This document shows positions 30,637-40,348 of a stretch of 64,000 nucleotides of DNA, piece after piece. The notes below the pieces were generated by a model. It saw only the letters and a list, made by a program, of their open reading frames with translations, was not told where the DNA came from and did no database searches. A program made the translations under genes and the position numbers. Position 1 is the first letter of the stretch. Each line of letters opens with the position of its first letter. The DNA comes from Planctomycetota bacterium (GTDB lineage: Bacteria > Planctomycetota > Planctomycetia > Isosphaerales > Isosphaeraceae): the NCBI GenBank assembly GCA_028291545.1, contig JAQGHR010000057.1, positions 102,313 to 166,312 of the forward strand, given 5' to 3'.

Positions 30637-33339
30637 ATGGCGAACGGGACGTTCGGAGAGATCGGGAGGCAGGTCCAGCGCCTGTATGGCAAGGGTACGA
30701 TCTCGGGACTCAGCGAGTCGCAGCTCCTGGACCGATTCCTCGTCTCCAAGGACGAGGTGGCGTTTGAAGCCCTGGTTGCGAGGCATGGACCCATGGTCCT
30801 GGCCGTCTGCCGTCGCGTGCTTCGCGACCCTCACGCGGCCGACGACGCCTTCCAGGCGACGTTCCTGCTGCTCGTTCGCAAGGCCGCGTCGATCCGGGGC
30901 ACGGACCTCCTCGGCCCGTGGCTTCATCGTGTCGCCTACCGCGTGGCCGTTCGTGCCGGGCGAAACCAGGCGAAGCGTCAATCGAGGGAGACGTCCTCTC
31001 CGGACGCCGTCGCCTCGGCTCCGGCCGTCGAGCCCGTAGGCCGGGAGCTTCGTCTCGCCCTTCACGAGGTCGTGGACAGCCTGCCCGAAAAGTATCGCGC
31101 CCCCGTGGTTCTTTGCTTCCTCGAAGGCCGTACCCACGACGAGGCCGCGCGCCGATTGCAATGGCCGATCGGTTCGGTGAAGGGCCGCCTGTCTCGGGCG
31201 AAGGAAGTCCTCAAGGCCCGTCTCGAACGACGCGGCCTGACCGTCCTCTCCGGCGCGATGCTCGGCGGCCTGGCACGGGAGGCCCGCGCCGCCGTCCCCG
31301 TTTCCCTGCGTGAAAAAACCATCTGCTCTGCGATGAGCACCGCGGCCGGCAAGACCGCCGTCGCCGGTACACTCTCGGCCTCGGCCGCTGTTCTGGTTCA
31401 GGAGACCGCACGGGCCATGATGATCAAGAAACTCAGCGTCCTCGCCGCCAGCCTCGCAGGACTTTTCTTCCTCGTCGGCGGCGCCGCAGTGCTCGCCCGA
31501 CAGGACGGTGGGAAAGGCGCCAGCGACAGGCCGGCCAACATCGCGCAGGCGGAGACCCGGCCGTCCGACGCGAAGCCCGGTGAGCCGAAATCCGATCTCG
31601 ACCGTCTTCAGGGGCGATGGGAACGGACGGACGTGATCACACGGGGAAATCGTCTGGCGGAGCCATACCAGTCCTCGTCACTTCGGCAGATCAGCATCAA
31701 GAACGATCAACTCTTTGGCACCAATGATGATGGCGAACCGGCGTTTCCTCGAACACTCAAGCTCGCCCCGTCGGCGGCCCCCAAGACGTTCGAGTGGAGG
31801 AGGATTGCGGCGGGAGGGGCGGAGGAAACGAGCCGGGGGATCTATCAGCTTGACGAGACGTCCTTCACGATTTGCATGGATCCATCCGATCCCCTGAAGG
31901 CTCCGGCCGACTTCGAGACACAGCCCAATGATAGCCGCATCAAGTCGGTTTTCCGACGTGCCGCCCCGGATTCGAGCGACTCCGAGGAGGTCAAGGCCGA
32001 GCTGCGAAAGCTCCAGGGGGCCTGGCTGCCCGTCTCGGGGGAAAGAGATGGCGAGGCGAGTGACGTGACCACCGTGAATAATCCGCTCCAGTACCTCGTT
32101 TTTCAAGGGAATGCGAGATCGCTCCGGCTCGCAAACGGCGGCCTGGTGAACGAAAAACGATTCAGGCTCAACCTTTTAAGAACGCCTCGCGTCATGGAAC
32201 TTCGTCCGGAGCCTAGCGATCTAAGGCGGATACGACAGTTCGGCACTCCTGGCGCGGCTGGCATGCCACTTATCACCAGATGCAGCTACAAACTGGACGG
32301 CGATACCCTGGTCATTTGCTCGTATCGTGATGATAGCGCCACCGCGCCGCCTGAACTCGTGACCCGGCAGGGTGATCGACGGACACTCACCGTTTATCGC
32401 CGCACGCAACTCCCCCCGGCGAATGTCCCGGCGTCGAATCCCGCGAAGAACCTCGGGGAGGCCGTCAGCCCCGTGGAGGCGAGGAAGAAGGAATCACCTG
32501 AACCGTCTCCGAAGGGACGGACCGAGGAACCGGCCGCCGGATCGATCAGCGATGAAACGGCAGGCAAGATCCTTCACCAGGTCGAAATCCTGGGCGTGAG
32601 GAGGGACGCGCTCCAGTCGGAGATCGAGGACGAGGAGTCGCAGATCGATCTGCTTCGCGACCGAATCCAATCGCTTTCCCAGGTCATCACGGCCACCGAA
32701 ACGGCCCAACTGACCGGCAATGTGGAGGAGCGGATGATCTCCCGGCAGCTCATTGGGGATGAACGCGCCAAGCGACTGGATCTTGCCCGCAAGCGATTGG
32801 AGGAAGTCCAGACGAAGATGCAGCAACTGAGGAAGGATTCCTCGCGGCACCATCGCGACGTCGAGCGTCTGGACCGCGAAATTGCCAACCTGACCGAGAA
32901 GGCCGCGAACGCTCGGCCCGGCAAGCCCGGCACCGTCCAGATCGGCGACACGATCCTCGTCGAGGTCCTGGAGGCCCTCCCCGGCCGTCCGGTCACCGGC
33001 GAGCGCGTGGTGCGACCGGATGGCACGATCGGCCTGGGATTCTACGGCGACCTGAAGGTCCAGGGTCTCACGAGGCGGGAAATCAAAACCAAGGTCGTCG
33101 AACATATGGCCAAGTTTCTCACCGATGAGATACTCGGCCTATGGAACGAAAGTGACGACGGAAAACGCGTGAAAGTCGATCCGGCCGATTCCGATCGGGT
33201 CTTCGTGGATGACACGCAATACCCGAAGGATTTCGCTCCCAGGCCTCGCGGGGCGACGAACGAGGTTCTGGAAAAGAAGCTCGATCAGGTCATTCGCGAG
33301 TTGCGGACGCTCAGCACCAGCGCAAAGCCCAAGAAGTAG
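30637..33339 (+). CDS. ECF-type sigma-70 factor with long C-terminal extension (TM, TIGR03067-like regions, coiled coil, polysaccharide-export/SLBB-like region)
   Basis: Sigma2 'FEALVARHGPMVLAVCRRVLRDPHAADDAFQATFLLLVRKA'; sigma4 'LPEKYRAPVVLCFLEGRTHDEAARRLQWPIGSVKGRLSRAKEVLKARL'; TM 'LSVLAASLAGLFFLVGGAAVL'; 'DRLQGRWERTDV' and 'RKLQGAWLPVSGERDG'; 'ERVVRPDGTIGLGFYGDLKVQGLTRREIKTKVVEHM'. Confidence 0.88.
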   Translation: MANGTFGEIGRQVQRLYGKGTISGLSESQLLDRFLVSKDEVAFEALVARHGPMVLAVCRRVLRDPHAADDAFQATFLLLVRKAASIRGTDLLGPWLHRVAYRVAVRAGRNQAKRQSRETSSPDAVASAPAVEPVGRELRLALHEVVDSLPEKYRAPVVLCFLEGRTHDEAARRLQWPIGSVKGRLSRAKEVLKARLERRGLTVLSGAMLGGLAREARAAVPVSLREKTICSAMSTAAGKTAVAGTLSASAAVLVQETARAMMIKKLSVLAASLAGLFFLVGGAAVLARQDGGKGASDRPANIAQAETRPSDAKPGEPKSDLDRLQGRWERTDVITRGNRLAEPYQSSSLRQISIKNDQLFGTNDDGEPAFPRTLKLAPSAAPKTFEWRRIAAGGAEETSRGIYQLDETSFTICMDPSDPLKAPADFETQPNDSRIKSVFRRAAPDSSDSEEVKAELRKLQGAWLPVSGERDGEASDVTTVNNPLQYLVFQGNARSLRLANGGLVNEKRFRLNLLRTPRVMELRPEPSDLRRIRQFGTPGAAGMPLITRCSYKLDGDTLVICSYRDDSATAPPELVTRQGDRRTLTVYRRTQLPPANVPASNPAKNLGEAVSPVEARKKESPEPSPKGRTEEPAAGSISDETAGKILHQVEILGVRRDALQSEIEDEESQIDLLRDRIQSLSQVITATETAQLTGNVEERMISRQLIGDERAKRLDLARKRLEEVQTKMQQLRKDSSRHHRDVERLDREIANLTEKAANARPGKPGTVQIGDTILVEVLEALPGRPVTGERVVRPDGTIGLGFYGDLKVQGLTRREIKTKVVEHMAKFLTDEILGLWNESDDGKRVKVDPADSDRVFVDDTQYPKDFAPRPRGATNEVLEKKLDQVIRELRTLSTSAKPKK

Positions 33340-33340
33340 C

Positions 33341-33395
33341 CGTAGGGTGGGCAAGTCGTCGCGCCGCTTCCGGCGGGCTGACCCACCCTACAAAT
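33341..33395. repeat. Dispersed hairpin repeat copy 1 between convergent genes
   Basis: gtagggtggg (33342-33351) / cccaccctac (33382-33391) perfect 10-bp inverted repeat; shares GTCGCGCCGC and GCTGACCCAyCCTrCAAAT with 42991-43038. Confidence 0.7.
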
Positions 33396-33406
33396 GCTCC
33401 TTCGTC

Positions 33407-36400
33407 CTACTTCTTGATCTCGACTTTGGGCTGCGCCTCGAACAGAGCCAGCAAGTCCGCGATGTCCTGATAACTGAGGGCGTTGACGAGACCCTCGGGC
33501 ATGACGGAGACCCTGGACTCCTTTTGCTCGTCGATCTCGGCCTTCGGGATCGTCATCTTGGTGCCGTCGGAGAGCAAGAGGACCAGGTTCTTTTCGTCCT
33601 GGCCGGCGGGCATGCCATTGAGGATCTTGCCGTCCCTGGTGGCGACGGTCGTGGACTTGTACTGGTCGGAGATCACCTTCGAGGGATCGACGATCGATTC
33701 CAGGATCTCACCCGGCCGGAATCGACTCGCGACCGTCGTCAGGTCGGGGCCGAGCCCCTGCCCCTGGTCGCCCAGCTTGTGACAGTCCAGACACTTGGCC
33801 TTGCCCAGCACGAGCTTGCCTCGCTCGACGGAGGCATTCTTGCGGGCCGGGGATTGCAAGACGCCGGTGAGCAATTGAGCCAGGGAATAACTGTTCTGGC
33901 CGCCCTGCGTGTCCTCGATCTTCGGGCCATCCGGGAACGCCCGATGATACGCGCTTTCGCACGCGGAGAAGGCCGCATCAAAATCCGTCTCGGCAATCGC
34001 CGGGACCTTGAGCCATCGGGCTGTCAGCTCGACCATCGGCCTGAGCATCACTGGTCCGGTCCGTTTGCTCAATCGCAGGAGAGCCCGAACCGCGTCCGGT
34101 CCTTCGGGCCGTGCGTCGAGCTTCAACAGCGCGCTGACAACCTGACTCGTCGTGTTGGGATCTCGCGACTCCAGGGCAACGACCAGATTGGGAAGGTCCT
34201 CGGATGTTGTGTGATTGCAGAGGGCTCGTGCGACGAGGTCGCGACGGTCCGGATCGCCCTTGGCCAACGCCCTGAGGGCGGCGTGGGCCTCGGGCGGTTG
34301 AGCCTGTCCGAGCTTTTCGAGGATCAGCGTTCTCAGCTCATTGGCCGCCCCCGGGTTATCGCTTTTCGCCAGGGATGCATACAGACCGGGTATCGTCTTG
34401 ATGACGTCCGTCCTCGCGTTCAGATCCAGCGATCTGACGAGAACTCGCGCCGGAAACGGGGTCCTGGCGGCGTCGGCGAGATACGCGGCGGACTCCTCCG
34501 CCGAGAGCAGCGCGGTGAGATCCTGGACCATGAAATCGAGGTATCCGAGGTAACTGTAGCCCGCCTCCCAGCGACTCGCGGTCTCGTACCAGGCCCATAG
34601 CTGTTTCTTGTCCGCGACCGTCCACCCGTCCTTGATCGCTCGCAGGCAGTACGCGTAATGGACCTGAAACTTTCGATCCGGCTCGCTCTGCAACGCCTTG
34701 AGGAGCGGAGCGATCGCTTTCGGCTCATTCACGAACGCAAGGAGTCTCGCCGTTTCGTAGCGAAGGGACGCGCTCGTGCTGGTGGCGAGATCTCGTGCTT
34801 GGTTGGAAATGCGCTCGGCCGGGATCTTCGCGAAGGCGACGAGAAGCTGCTTGCGGATCGCCGGCGTTGCCTGGCACTCGCCCGGTTTGAGCGGGCCTTG
34901 AGAGTACGTCAGGCTGATCAGGCGGAGCAGGTCCAATCGGTCGTTCATGTCGCCGATGCTCGCCAGCAAGCCGAGTTCTCGAAGCAGGAATTCCTGTTGC
35001 GTCTCCCGGTCGAGTCCCCCACGTCGGAGGATCGCGAGCATCGCCTCGAACTGGGGGCGAGGGGAGCTGGTCCCGAGCAGGATGGTTCGGGACTTCATCG
35101 TATCTCCATGCTCGACTGCGACCCGCGCCGCGTAGCGGACCCACCGGTCCGGATCCTCCAGCAGAGGAGCGACCTTCGAAACCGGGATCTCGCCACCGGA
35201 TCGCACCATCGCCTCGCAGGCCCGTCGCCGGACCATCGGGTCCTTGTCGGTGAGCGCCTCCGAGACGGCCTGTCGGGCCAGGGGGGACGTCTTCGTTCCC
35301 AGAAGGAAAACCGCCTTGCGACGAACAACTTCACTCGCGTCGCGGCTCAGGTTGGCCAGGAGGGCGTCGTCCGGTGCGGGACCATACTGGGCCAGCAAGT
35401 CGAGCGATCGCACGCGATGGATCGGGAAACTTCTCTCACTCTGGATGACGTTCCGCAGGTCGAAGGGCCAGGTTTTCTCGTTCCCCTTCTTCAGCTCGGC
35501 CACCCGGGCTCGACTGAACGCGGATTGGGGCGATTCCATGCCGACCGCCTCGAAGTAATAGGGGTCTGTGGGCGGCCCTGGCCCCCGCTTGGCCCCGACC
35601 CATTCCACCTTGTAGAGGCCGCCGAGCGTGCTCCGCCCCCCCGTCGTGAAGTACACCGATCCATCCGGGCCGACCTCGATATCCGTGCAATTGAGCGGCT
35701 GCCCGCTCACCAGTTCCTTCAGCTTCGCCTTGTACGAGGCCCCGTCCGGTTCCATCGAGACGGCGAGGATGCGGCCTTGCGACCAGTCGCAAATCAGGAA
35801 GTTATCATCATACTCATAAGGGAACGCGCGACCATGATAGAAGGTGACGCCGGTCGGGCTGCCCCGGCCAACGTCCAGGGTGGAGGGCAGACCGTCGAAG
35901 AAGTACGACGGCCACACGCCCGATCCGTTTCGCGAGCCGAACTCGGCGCCGGGGGTCGCGTGCAGGACGCGGACGGGGCGATACCACGGTAGGCCGAGGT
36001 CCCACTCCATGTCGCTGTCGAAGGTGAACGCCTCGCCGTCGCGGTTGAACGCGAAGTCGTAGTGGTTGCGGAATCCGGCCGAGACCCGGCTCCAGGTCTT
36101 GCCGTCGTCGTCGCTGCGGAGGATCTCGCCGCACGGGGCCTTGATCGTGTTGGCATGCCCGCGAGGGTCGGGCAGATGCGGCAACAGCTCGCCCTCATAG
36201 GCGATATTCGACGGACTTTTCGGGTCGACCGCACCTTCCAGGTGGACGTGATTTCCGTTGTTGTAATAGAGCGAGCCTTCCGGCCCTTCCACGATGGCGT
36301 GAGGGCCGTGTTCCTGGACGGGTCCGGTCGTCGCGCGGACCAGTTCGCTCTTCTCGTAAACGCCATCCCCGTTGGAATCCGTCAGCCGATAGATCCCCGT

Positions 36401-37402
36401 CCCCTCCGGCCCCAGTCCGACCGCGTAGAGCTTGCCTCGGATGAAGTTGAAGCCCTGGCAGTTGCTCATATCGGGGGAGATGACCTGCCGATCGTCGTAC
36501 TTACCGTCCTTGTCTTTATCGATCAAACGCGCGATCGGCCCACGTTCGATGCTGACGCAAGGGCGGCCCTTCTCATCGAAATTGAACGCGACGACCGAGC
36601 CCGTCACACTCGGCGAGGCCACGCTCGTGACCTTGAAGCCTTCGGGCACCTTGAACCGGCCGGCCGAATCCCCGGACTCGAACACCAGCCCGATCCAGGG
36701 TTTCGTGTCCAGCGGGCCGAGATCCACGGCCCTGGACCAGCTCAGATCCTCGAATTCGGCGCGTTTCCAGGCGTCGCCCGCCGGCACGGACTCGGCCGTC
36801 CGCCACGACGCATCCGTATGGACCGGCGCGACCTGGCCCAGCGGCGTGACGGCGCCTCGCAACAAAAATCCGGCCGGTCCCGGCGCATCGTTGGTGACTT
36901 CCGCGGCAAGGACGTGGAACCCGGCGGGCAGCTTGACTTCAACGTTCCTGGCGGTGTGCCAGTCCGAGCCACGTGCGATCGGCTTTCCGTCGAGGAACAG
37001 CAGGAACGCATTATCCGCCGTCACGTCGACGGAGAGTCTCGAACCGTTCTCCTTGATCTCGAATTTCTTGCGGAAGTACCGCGTCTGTGCCGGATACGTC
37101 CCCTTCGCCCCATCGGGCGACGGAGCCCAGATCCAGTGCGCCGGCGCCGCACCTTCAAGAGGGATTTGCGCACTCGCCTCTCGCCCGGCCACGACGAAAA
37201 GGCCGATGGCCGCCCACATCATGAGGGCTCGACGCGGCGCCTTCGACCACGGATTCGCGGAATTCGTCACGAGGCTCTCCCCCAATTTGTTCTGGCGCGC
37301 CAGGGCAGCCCCCACTCGCAGCGTGAGGTCGCTGGAGACTCGCCCGCTCGGCCCGTGCGTATCGTAAACCCTGAGCGATCGCGATTGAAGGCCCCGCTCC
37401 AT
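33407..37402 (-). CDS. PVC-type heme-binding CxxCH protein / membrane-bound dehydrogenase-domain protein with HEAT-like region (true start probably downstream of 37402)
   Basis: Beta-propeller-like 'FNFIRGKLYAVGLGPEGTGIYRL', 'ADDNFLICDWSQGRILAV'-type segments; HEAT-like middle; C-terminal 'GKAKCLDCHKLGDQGQGLGPDLTTVASRFRPGEILESIVDPSKVISDQY'. Confidence 0.88.
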   Translation of the reverse strand: MERGLQSRSLRVYDTHGPSGRVSSDLTLRVGAALARQNKLGESLVTNSANPWSKAPRRALMMWAAIGLFVVAGREASAQIPLEGAAPAHWIWAPSPDGAKGTYPAQTRYFRKKFEIKENGSRLSVDVTADNAFLLFLDGKPIARGSDWHTARNVEVKLPAGFHVLAAEVTNDAPGPAGFLLRGAVTPLGQVAPVHTDASWRTAESVPAGDAWKRAEFEDLSWSRAVDLGPLDTKPWIGLVFESGDSAGRFKVPEGFKVTSVASPSVTGSVVAFNFDEKGRPCVSIERGPIARLIDKDKDGKYDDRQVISPDMSNCQGFNFIRGKLYAVGLGPEGTGIYRLTDSNGDGVYEKSELVRATTGPVQEHGPHAIVEGPEGSLYYNNGNHVHLEGAVDPKSPSNIAYEGELLPHLPDPRGHANTIKAPCGEILRSDDDGKTWSRVSAGFRNHYDFAFNRDGEAFTFDSDMEWDLGLPWYRPVRVLHATPGAEFGSRNGSGVWPSYFFDGLPSTLDVGRGSPTGVTFYHGRAFPYEYDDNFLICDWSQGRILAVSMEPDGASYKAKLKELVSGQPLNCTDIEVGPDGSVYFTTGGRSTLGGLYKVEWVGAKRGPGPPTDPYYFEAVGMESPQSAFSRARVAELKKGNEKTWPFDLRNVIQSERSFPIHRVRSLDLLAQYGPAPDDALLANLSRDASEVVRRKAVFLLGTKTSPLARQAVSEALTDKDPMVRRRACEAMVRSGGEIPVSKVAPLLEDPDRWVRYAARVAVEHGDTMKSRTILLGTSSPRPQFEAMLAILRRGGLDRETQQEFLLRELGLLASIGDMNDRLDLLRLISLTYSQGPLKPGECQATPAIRKQLLVAFAKIPAERISNQARDLATSTSASLRYETARLLAFVNEPKAIAPLLKALQSEPDRKFQVHYAYCLRAIKDGWTVADKKQLWAWYETASRWEAGYSYLGYLDFMVQDLTALLSAEESAAYLADAARTPFPARVLVRSLDLNARTDVIKTIPGLYASLAKSDNPGAANELRTLILEKLGQAQPPEAHAALRALAKGDPDRRDLVARALCNHTTSEDLPNLVVALESRDPNTTSQVVSALLKLDARPEGPDAVRALLRLSKRTGPVMLRPMVELTARWLKVPAIAETDFDAAFSACESAYHRAFPDGPKIEDTQGGQNSYSLAQLLTGVLQSPARKNASVERGKLVLGKAKCLDCHKLGDQGQGLGPDLTTVASRFRPGEILESIVDPSKVISDQYKSTTVATRDGKILNGMPAGQDEKNLVLLLSDGTKMTIPKAEIDEQKESRVSVMPEGLVNALSYQDIADLLALFEAQPKVEIKK

Positions 37403-37439
37403 CGCGTCGAGATGACGAAATCACAAGGTCTCAAGCGAA

Positions 37440-37475
37440 ACGGGCCGCTGCGAGGTCTACCCCGCAACGGCCCGT
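37440..37475 (-). terminator. Hairpin downstream of the DUF1559 gene, probable terminator
   Basis: acgggccg.tgcg / cgca.cggcccgt with one internal mismatch; directly follows stop of 37513..38415 on the minus strand. Confidence 0.45.
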
Positions 37476-37512
37476 CTGGATGGCTCGAAATACCGTCGAT
37501 CCCGATCGGGGC

Positions 37513-38415
37513 TTATCGCATCTCTTCGGAGGAGATCGACTCGCCGCCATCGCGGGTCATCATCTTGATAAGGATCTGTCGCTTGATCGTGGCCTGAATG
37601 GTGCGGACCGAGCCGTCGCAATTGGCGAAATTGACCTGTCCGTTGTGCTTGCTGCCCCAGTACGTGAAGAAATTCGTGCCGGGGATCGGCCGATTGATCG
37701 TGCGATCGATGGCCGTACGCACAACGCTGCTCGTCGCGTCGGGCCAGGTGCCCTGTAGGGTCTCACCCATGAAGATCGTCGTGGATGTACCATCCTTGAT
37801 GTCGGCGATCGAGACTTCCGAATTGCGGTAAGTCACGCCATTTTCATATTGATTACACAAGTAATCGTTGCTCGTCGTGGGATTACAGCCGAAGATCGTT
37901 CCGGCCGCCATGTTCCCCCGATAGTCGTCGGGGCCGAATCGGACGGAGGCGCCGTCCGGGGTCTGGATCACCCCCGAGTTGGCGTTAGTCGCCTTCCCCT
38001 TCGAGGGGCACTGGAGGGCGTCAAGCTGGCGACGGACCGAGGTCCGATTCTCGGGGAAAGTCGGGGGGCAGGAGAAATTGATCTCATTGTAGAGGTTCTC
38101 CTGTTCCATCTTCAGGAAGAGCCCCGTCAGGCCGCTCCACATGTAAGCCTGGGCCGACTGAGGGATGCAGTTCGGATCGTTGGTGTCGCAGTGCCAGCCG
38201 GAGGGGAAGTATCCGTAGGCGTCGTGATAGGTCTGGCCCGCGATGGCGAGTTGATGCAGGTTGTTCAGGCATTTAGTGCGGTTCGCCGCCTCGCGAGCCT
38301 GCTGGACGGCAGGGAGGATCAAGGCCACCAGCACCCCGATAATCGCGATCACGACGAGCAGCTCGATGAGCGTGAAGCCCATCCTGGTTCGCCCCCCTCC
38401 CGAGATCCTTCGCAT
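37513..38415 (-). CDS. DUF1559 family prepilin-like protein
   Basis: [55 protein letters not shown]; '[21 protein letters not shown]'; start [14 protein letters not shown]. Confidence 0.94.
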   Translation of the reverse strand: MRRISGGGRTRMGFTLIELLVVIAIIGVLVALILPAVQQAREAANRTKCLNNLHQLAIAGQTYHDAYGYFPSGWHCDTNDPNCIPQSAQAYMWSGLTGLFLKMEQENLYNEINFSCPPTFPENRTSVRRQLDALQCPSKGKATNANSGVIQTPDGASVRFGPDDYRGNMAAGTIFGCNPTTSNDYLCNQYENGVTYRNSEVSIADIKDGTSTTIFMGETLQGTWPDATSSVVRTAIDRTINRPIPGTNFFTYWGSKHNGQVNFANCDGSVRTIQATIKRQILIKMMTRDGGESISSEEMR

Positions 38416-38591
38416 CGGATGACCCTTGACCTGATGAGTTCGAGCGATCGAGATGACGCCACGATTCACCATAACCGCCCGAACGGAATCATGCAAGCAA
38501 TCGCCCGCCGATTTCCGTTTTCTCATCATCACCCGGGCATCACGTAAGACGCCGTTCCGTCAAACACATGCTGACCGTGCTCGAAGGTCCG

Positions 38592-40142
38592 CTACTTTCC
38601 GTCGGACAGCTTGAGCGACTTCAGGAATGCGTCGACGTCCGGCCCCTCGACAAACGCCTTGGTCCCGATCGCCGAAACGACGAGAATTCGGTTGCCGACG
38701 AGGTACGTTCGCGCCTTGCCGACACCGCCTCCGGCCACGACGGTCTCCGGCACGGCGAAATCCGCTTCACGGCCCGCGGAGCCGGCCAGCGCGATCTTGG
38801 CCTGACGAGGTGAGGTCCCTTTCGCCTCGACGACCGCCTTGGAGGACATGTCATCCAGCAGCTTGCTCGGGTCGGCCTTGGCGATGGTCGCGGAGGGGAA
38901 GTCGAGCGTGGTGATCGAGACGCCCCCCTCGGCCATGTCGAGCGAATAGACCTGGGCGACGGCCGCTCCCAGCGGAGTCTCCCAGTCCTTGCGTCCGGCC
39001 TTCGGCTCGCCCGGCAGGCTGACCGAGAAGCCGGCGCCCGAGGGCGCGAAGGTCCGAGGGCCGGTCATTGCCGGGGCGGCCGCGGCCGGCATGGGCGCCG
39101 TGCTCACACTGCCGACAGCGTCCGCAATCTTGCCGCCCGACGGGGTATCCCTGGGATTTTCCGGACGTTCGGCGGCCTTCGCGTTCCCGTCGGGAGACAC
39201 CTTCAGCGAATACACCTGGCTCCTCTGGCCGATCGCGCTGAACTTGCCCTGGAAGGTCTCGATGTTCCCGGCGTGCTTGACCCGGACTTTCCAGCGCGTT
39301 TGCTGGGCCATTCCGCCGAGCCCACCATAATAATGCACGAACCATCGGTAGTTCCCGATCGGTCCCTTACCCGCGCCATAATTGATGTTCTCGGGACCGA
39401 ATCCATCGACGTCGTCCACGTCGATCTCGCCGCCCTGCGGGCTGGCGATCCCCTTGTTTTCCCAGAAGATTTCATATCCGCCCGGCTCGATGACGTGGAG
39501 GTCGATATCGGCGCGAGAATCCCAGATCAGTGTGAACTGGGGATCGCCAACCTTCACTTCGACTCCGTTGATATTTTCGCCACCATGACCGAACTTGGCC
39601 ACGCCGAACCCGTCGCCATTCCCGGCCTGACCGGGATTCGTCAGGTTCACGCCGCCACCGTTGGCCGCGCTGTTGGATTTCGGGCGATTCGAGGCCGAGG
39701 CCGTGGGCGTGATCTCATGCACCGGGATTGTGGTGATCGTGGACTCGACGCGTTCCAGGGCCTGGCCGGCCGGCGCTTCGGGCATGGCGAGCGGCGTATC
39801 CATCCCGAGTCCGCCCTTGAGCTGCTCGCCCGCCGGATCGCCGAATTCCGAGCCGGCCAGCCTGGTATCGAACACCTTGTTGGCCATCATCGGAGGCGCG
39901 AAGTACCAGAATGCCAGGATCAGGAGTAACACCGTGTGAGCGGCAATCGACCAGGCGAAGCTCTTGACCGAGGGCGGGGACAGTAGGTCCTCGACGAGGT
40001 CGGCCTGTTCGGGCTCGTCGGCCTTGATCTTTGGGATCTTGGTCGCGGGCTTCGCAATAGGATATTTGGAGGGGACGGCGGCGTCAGTCTTCACGAGCGA
40101 GCCAGGCGAGGTGTCGCCGTCCGTCTTGATTTCGAGCGACAT
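38592..40142 (-). CDS. Membrane-anchored protein with DUF2135/YfaP-like domain
   Basis: TM 'SIAAHTVLLLILAFWYFAPPMM'; 'FTLIWDSRADIDLHVIEPGGYEIFWENKGIASPQGGEIDVDDVDGFGPENINY' resembles DUF2135 proteins. Confidence 0.65.
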   Translation of the reverse strand: MSLEIKTDGDTSPGSLVKTDAAVPSKYPIAKPATKIPKIKADEPEQADLVEDLLSPPSVKSFAWSIAAHTVLLLILAFWYFAPPMMANKVFDTRLAGSEFGDPAGEQLKGGLGMDTPLAMPEAPAGQALERVESTITTIPVHEITPTASASNRPKSNSAANGGGVNLTNPGQAGNGDGFGVAKFGHGGENINGVEVKVGDPQFTLIWDSRADIDLHVIEPGGYEIFWENKGIASPQGGEIDVDDVDGFGPENINYGAGKGPIGNYRWFVHYYGGLGGMAQQTRWKVRVKHAGNIETFQGKFSAIGQRSQVYSLKVSPDGNAKAAERPENPRDTPSGGKIADAVGSVSTAPMPAAAAPAMTGPRTFAPSGAGFSVSLPGEPKAGRKDWETPLGAAVAQVYSLDMAEGGVSITTLDFPSATIAKADPSKLLDDMSSKAVVEAKGTSPRQAKIALAGSAGREADFAVPETVVAGGGVGKARTYLVGNRILVVSAIGTKAFVEGPDVDAFLKSLKLSDGK

Positions 40143-40348
40143 GCGGTCCCCCAGAACGGTTCGGACCCGATGGATCGTACGTGGTCGTCCCTCAAAAACC
40201 CATCCGTGGAATGATCATAACGCGCCCCTCGCCTTTGAAGAAAGGCCGTCCCCTGGTTGTCTCGGCCAGACAGAGACGCTACAAAGGTACGAAATCTTCG
40301 TCACGATTCCATTCTTGTCATCGCCCGCCCCGTGAGGCCCGGATTCCA

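Noticed and set aside
36062-37597. 511-aa plus-strand ORF
   Set aside because: Antisense to the PVC heme-protein gene; high-GC shadow composition
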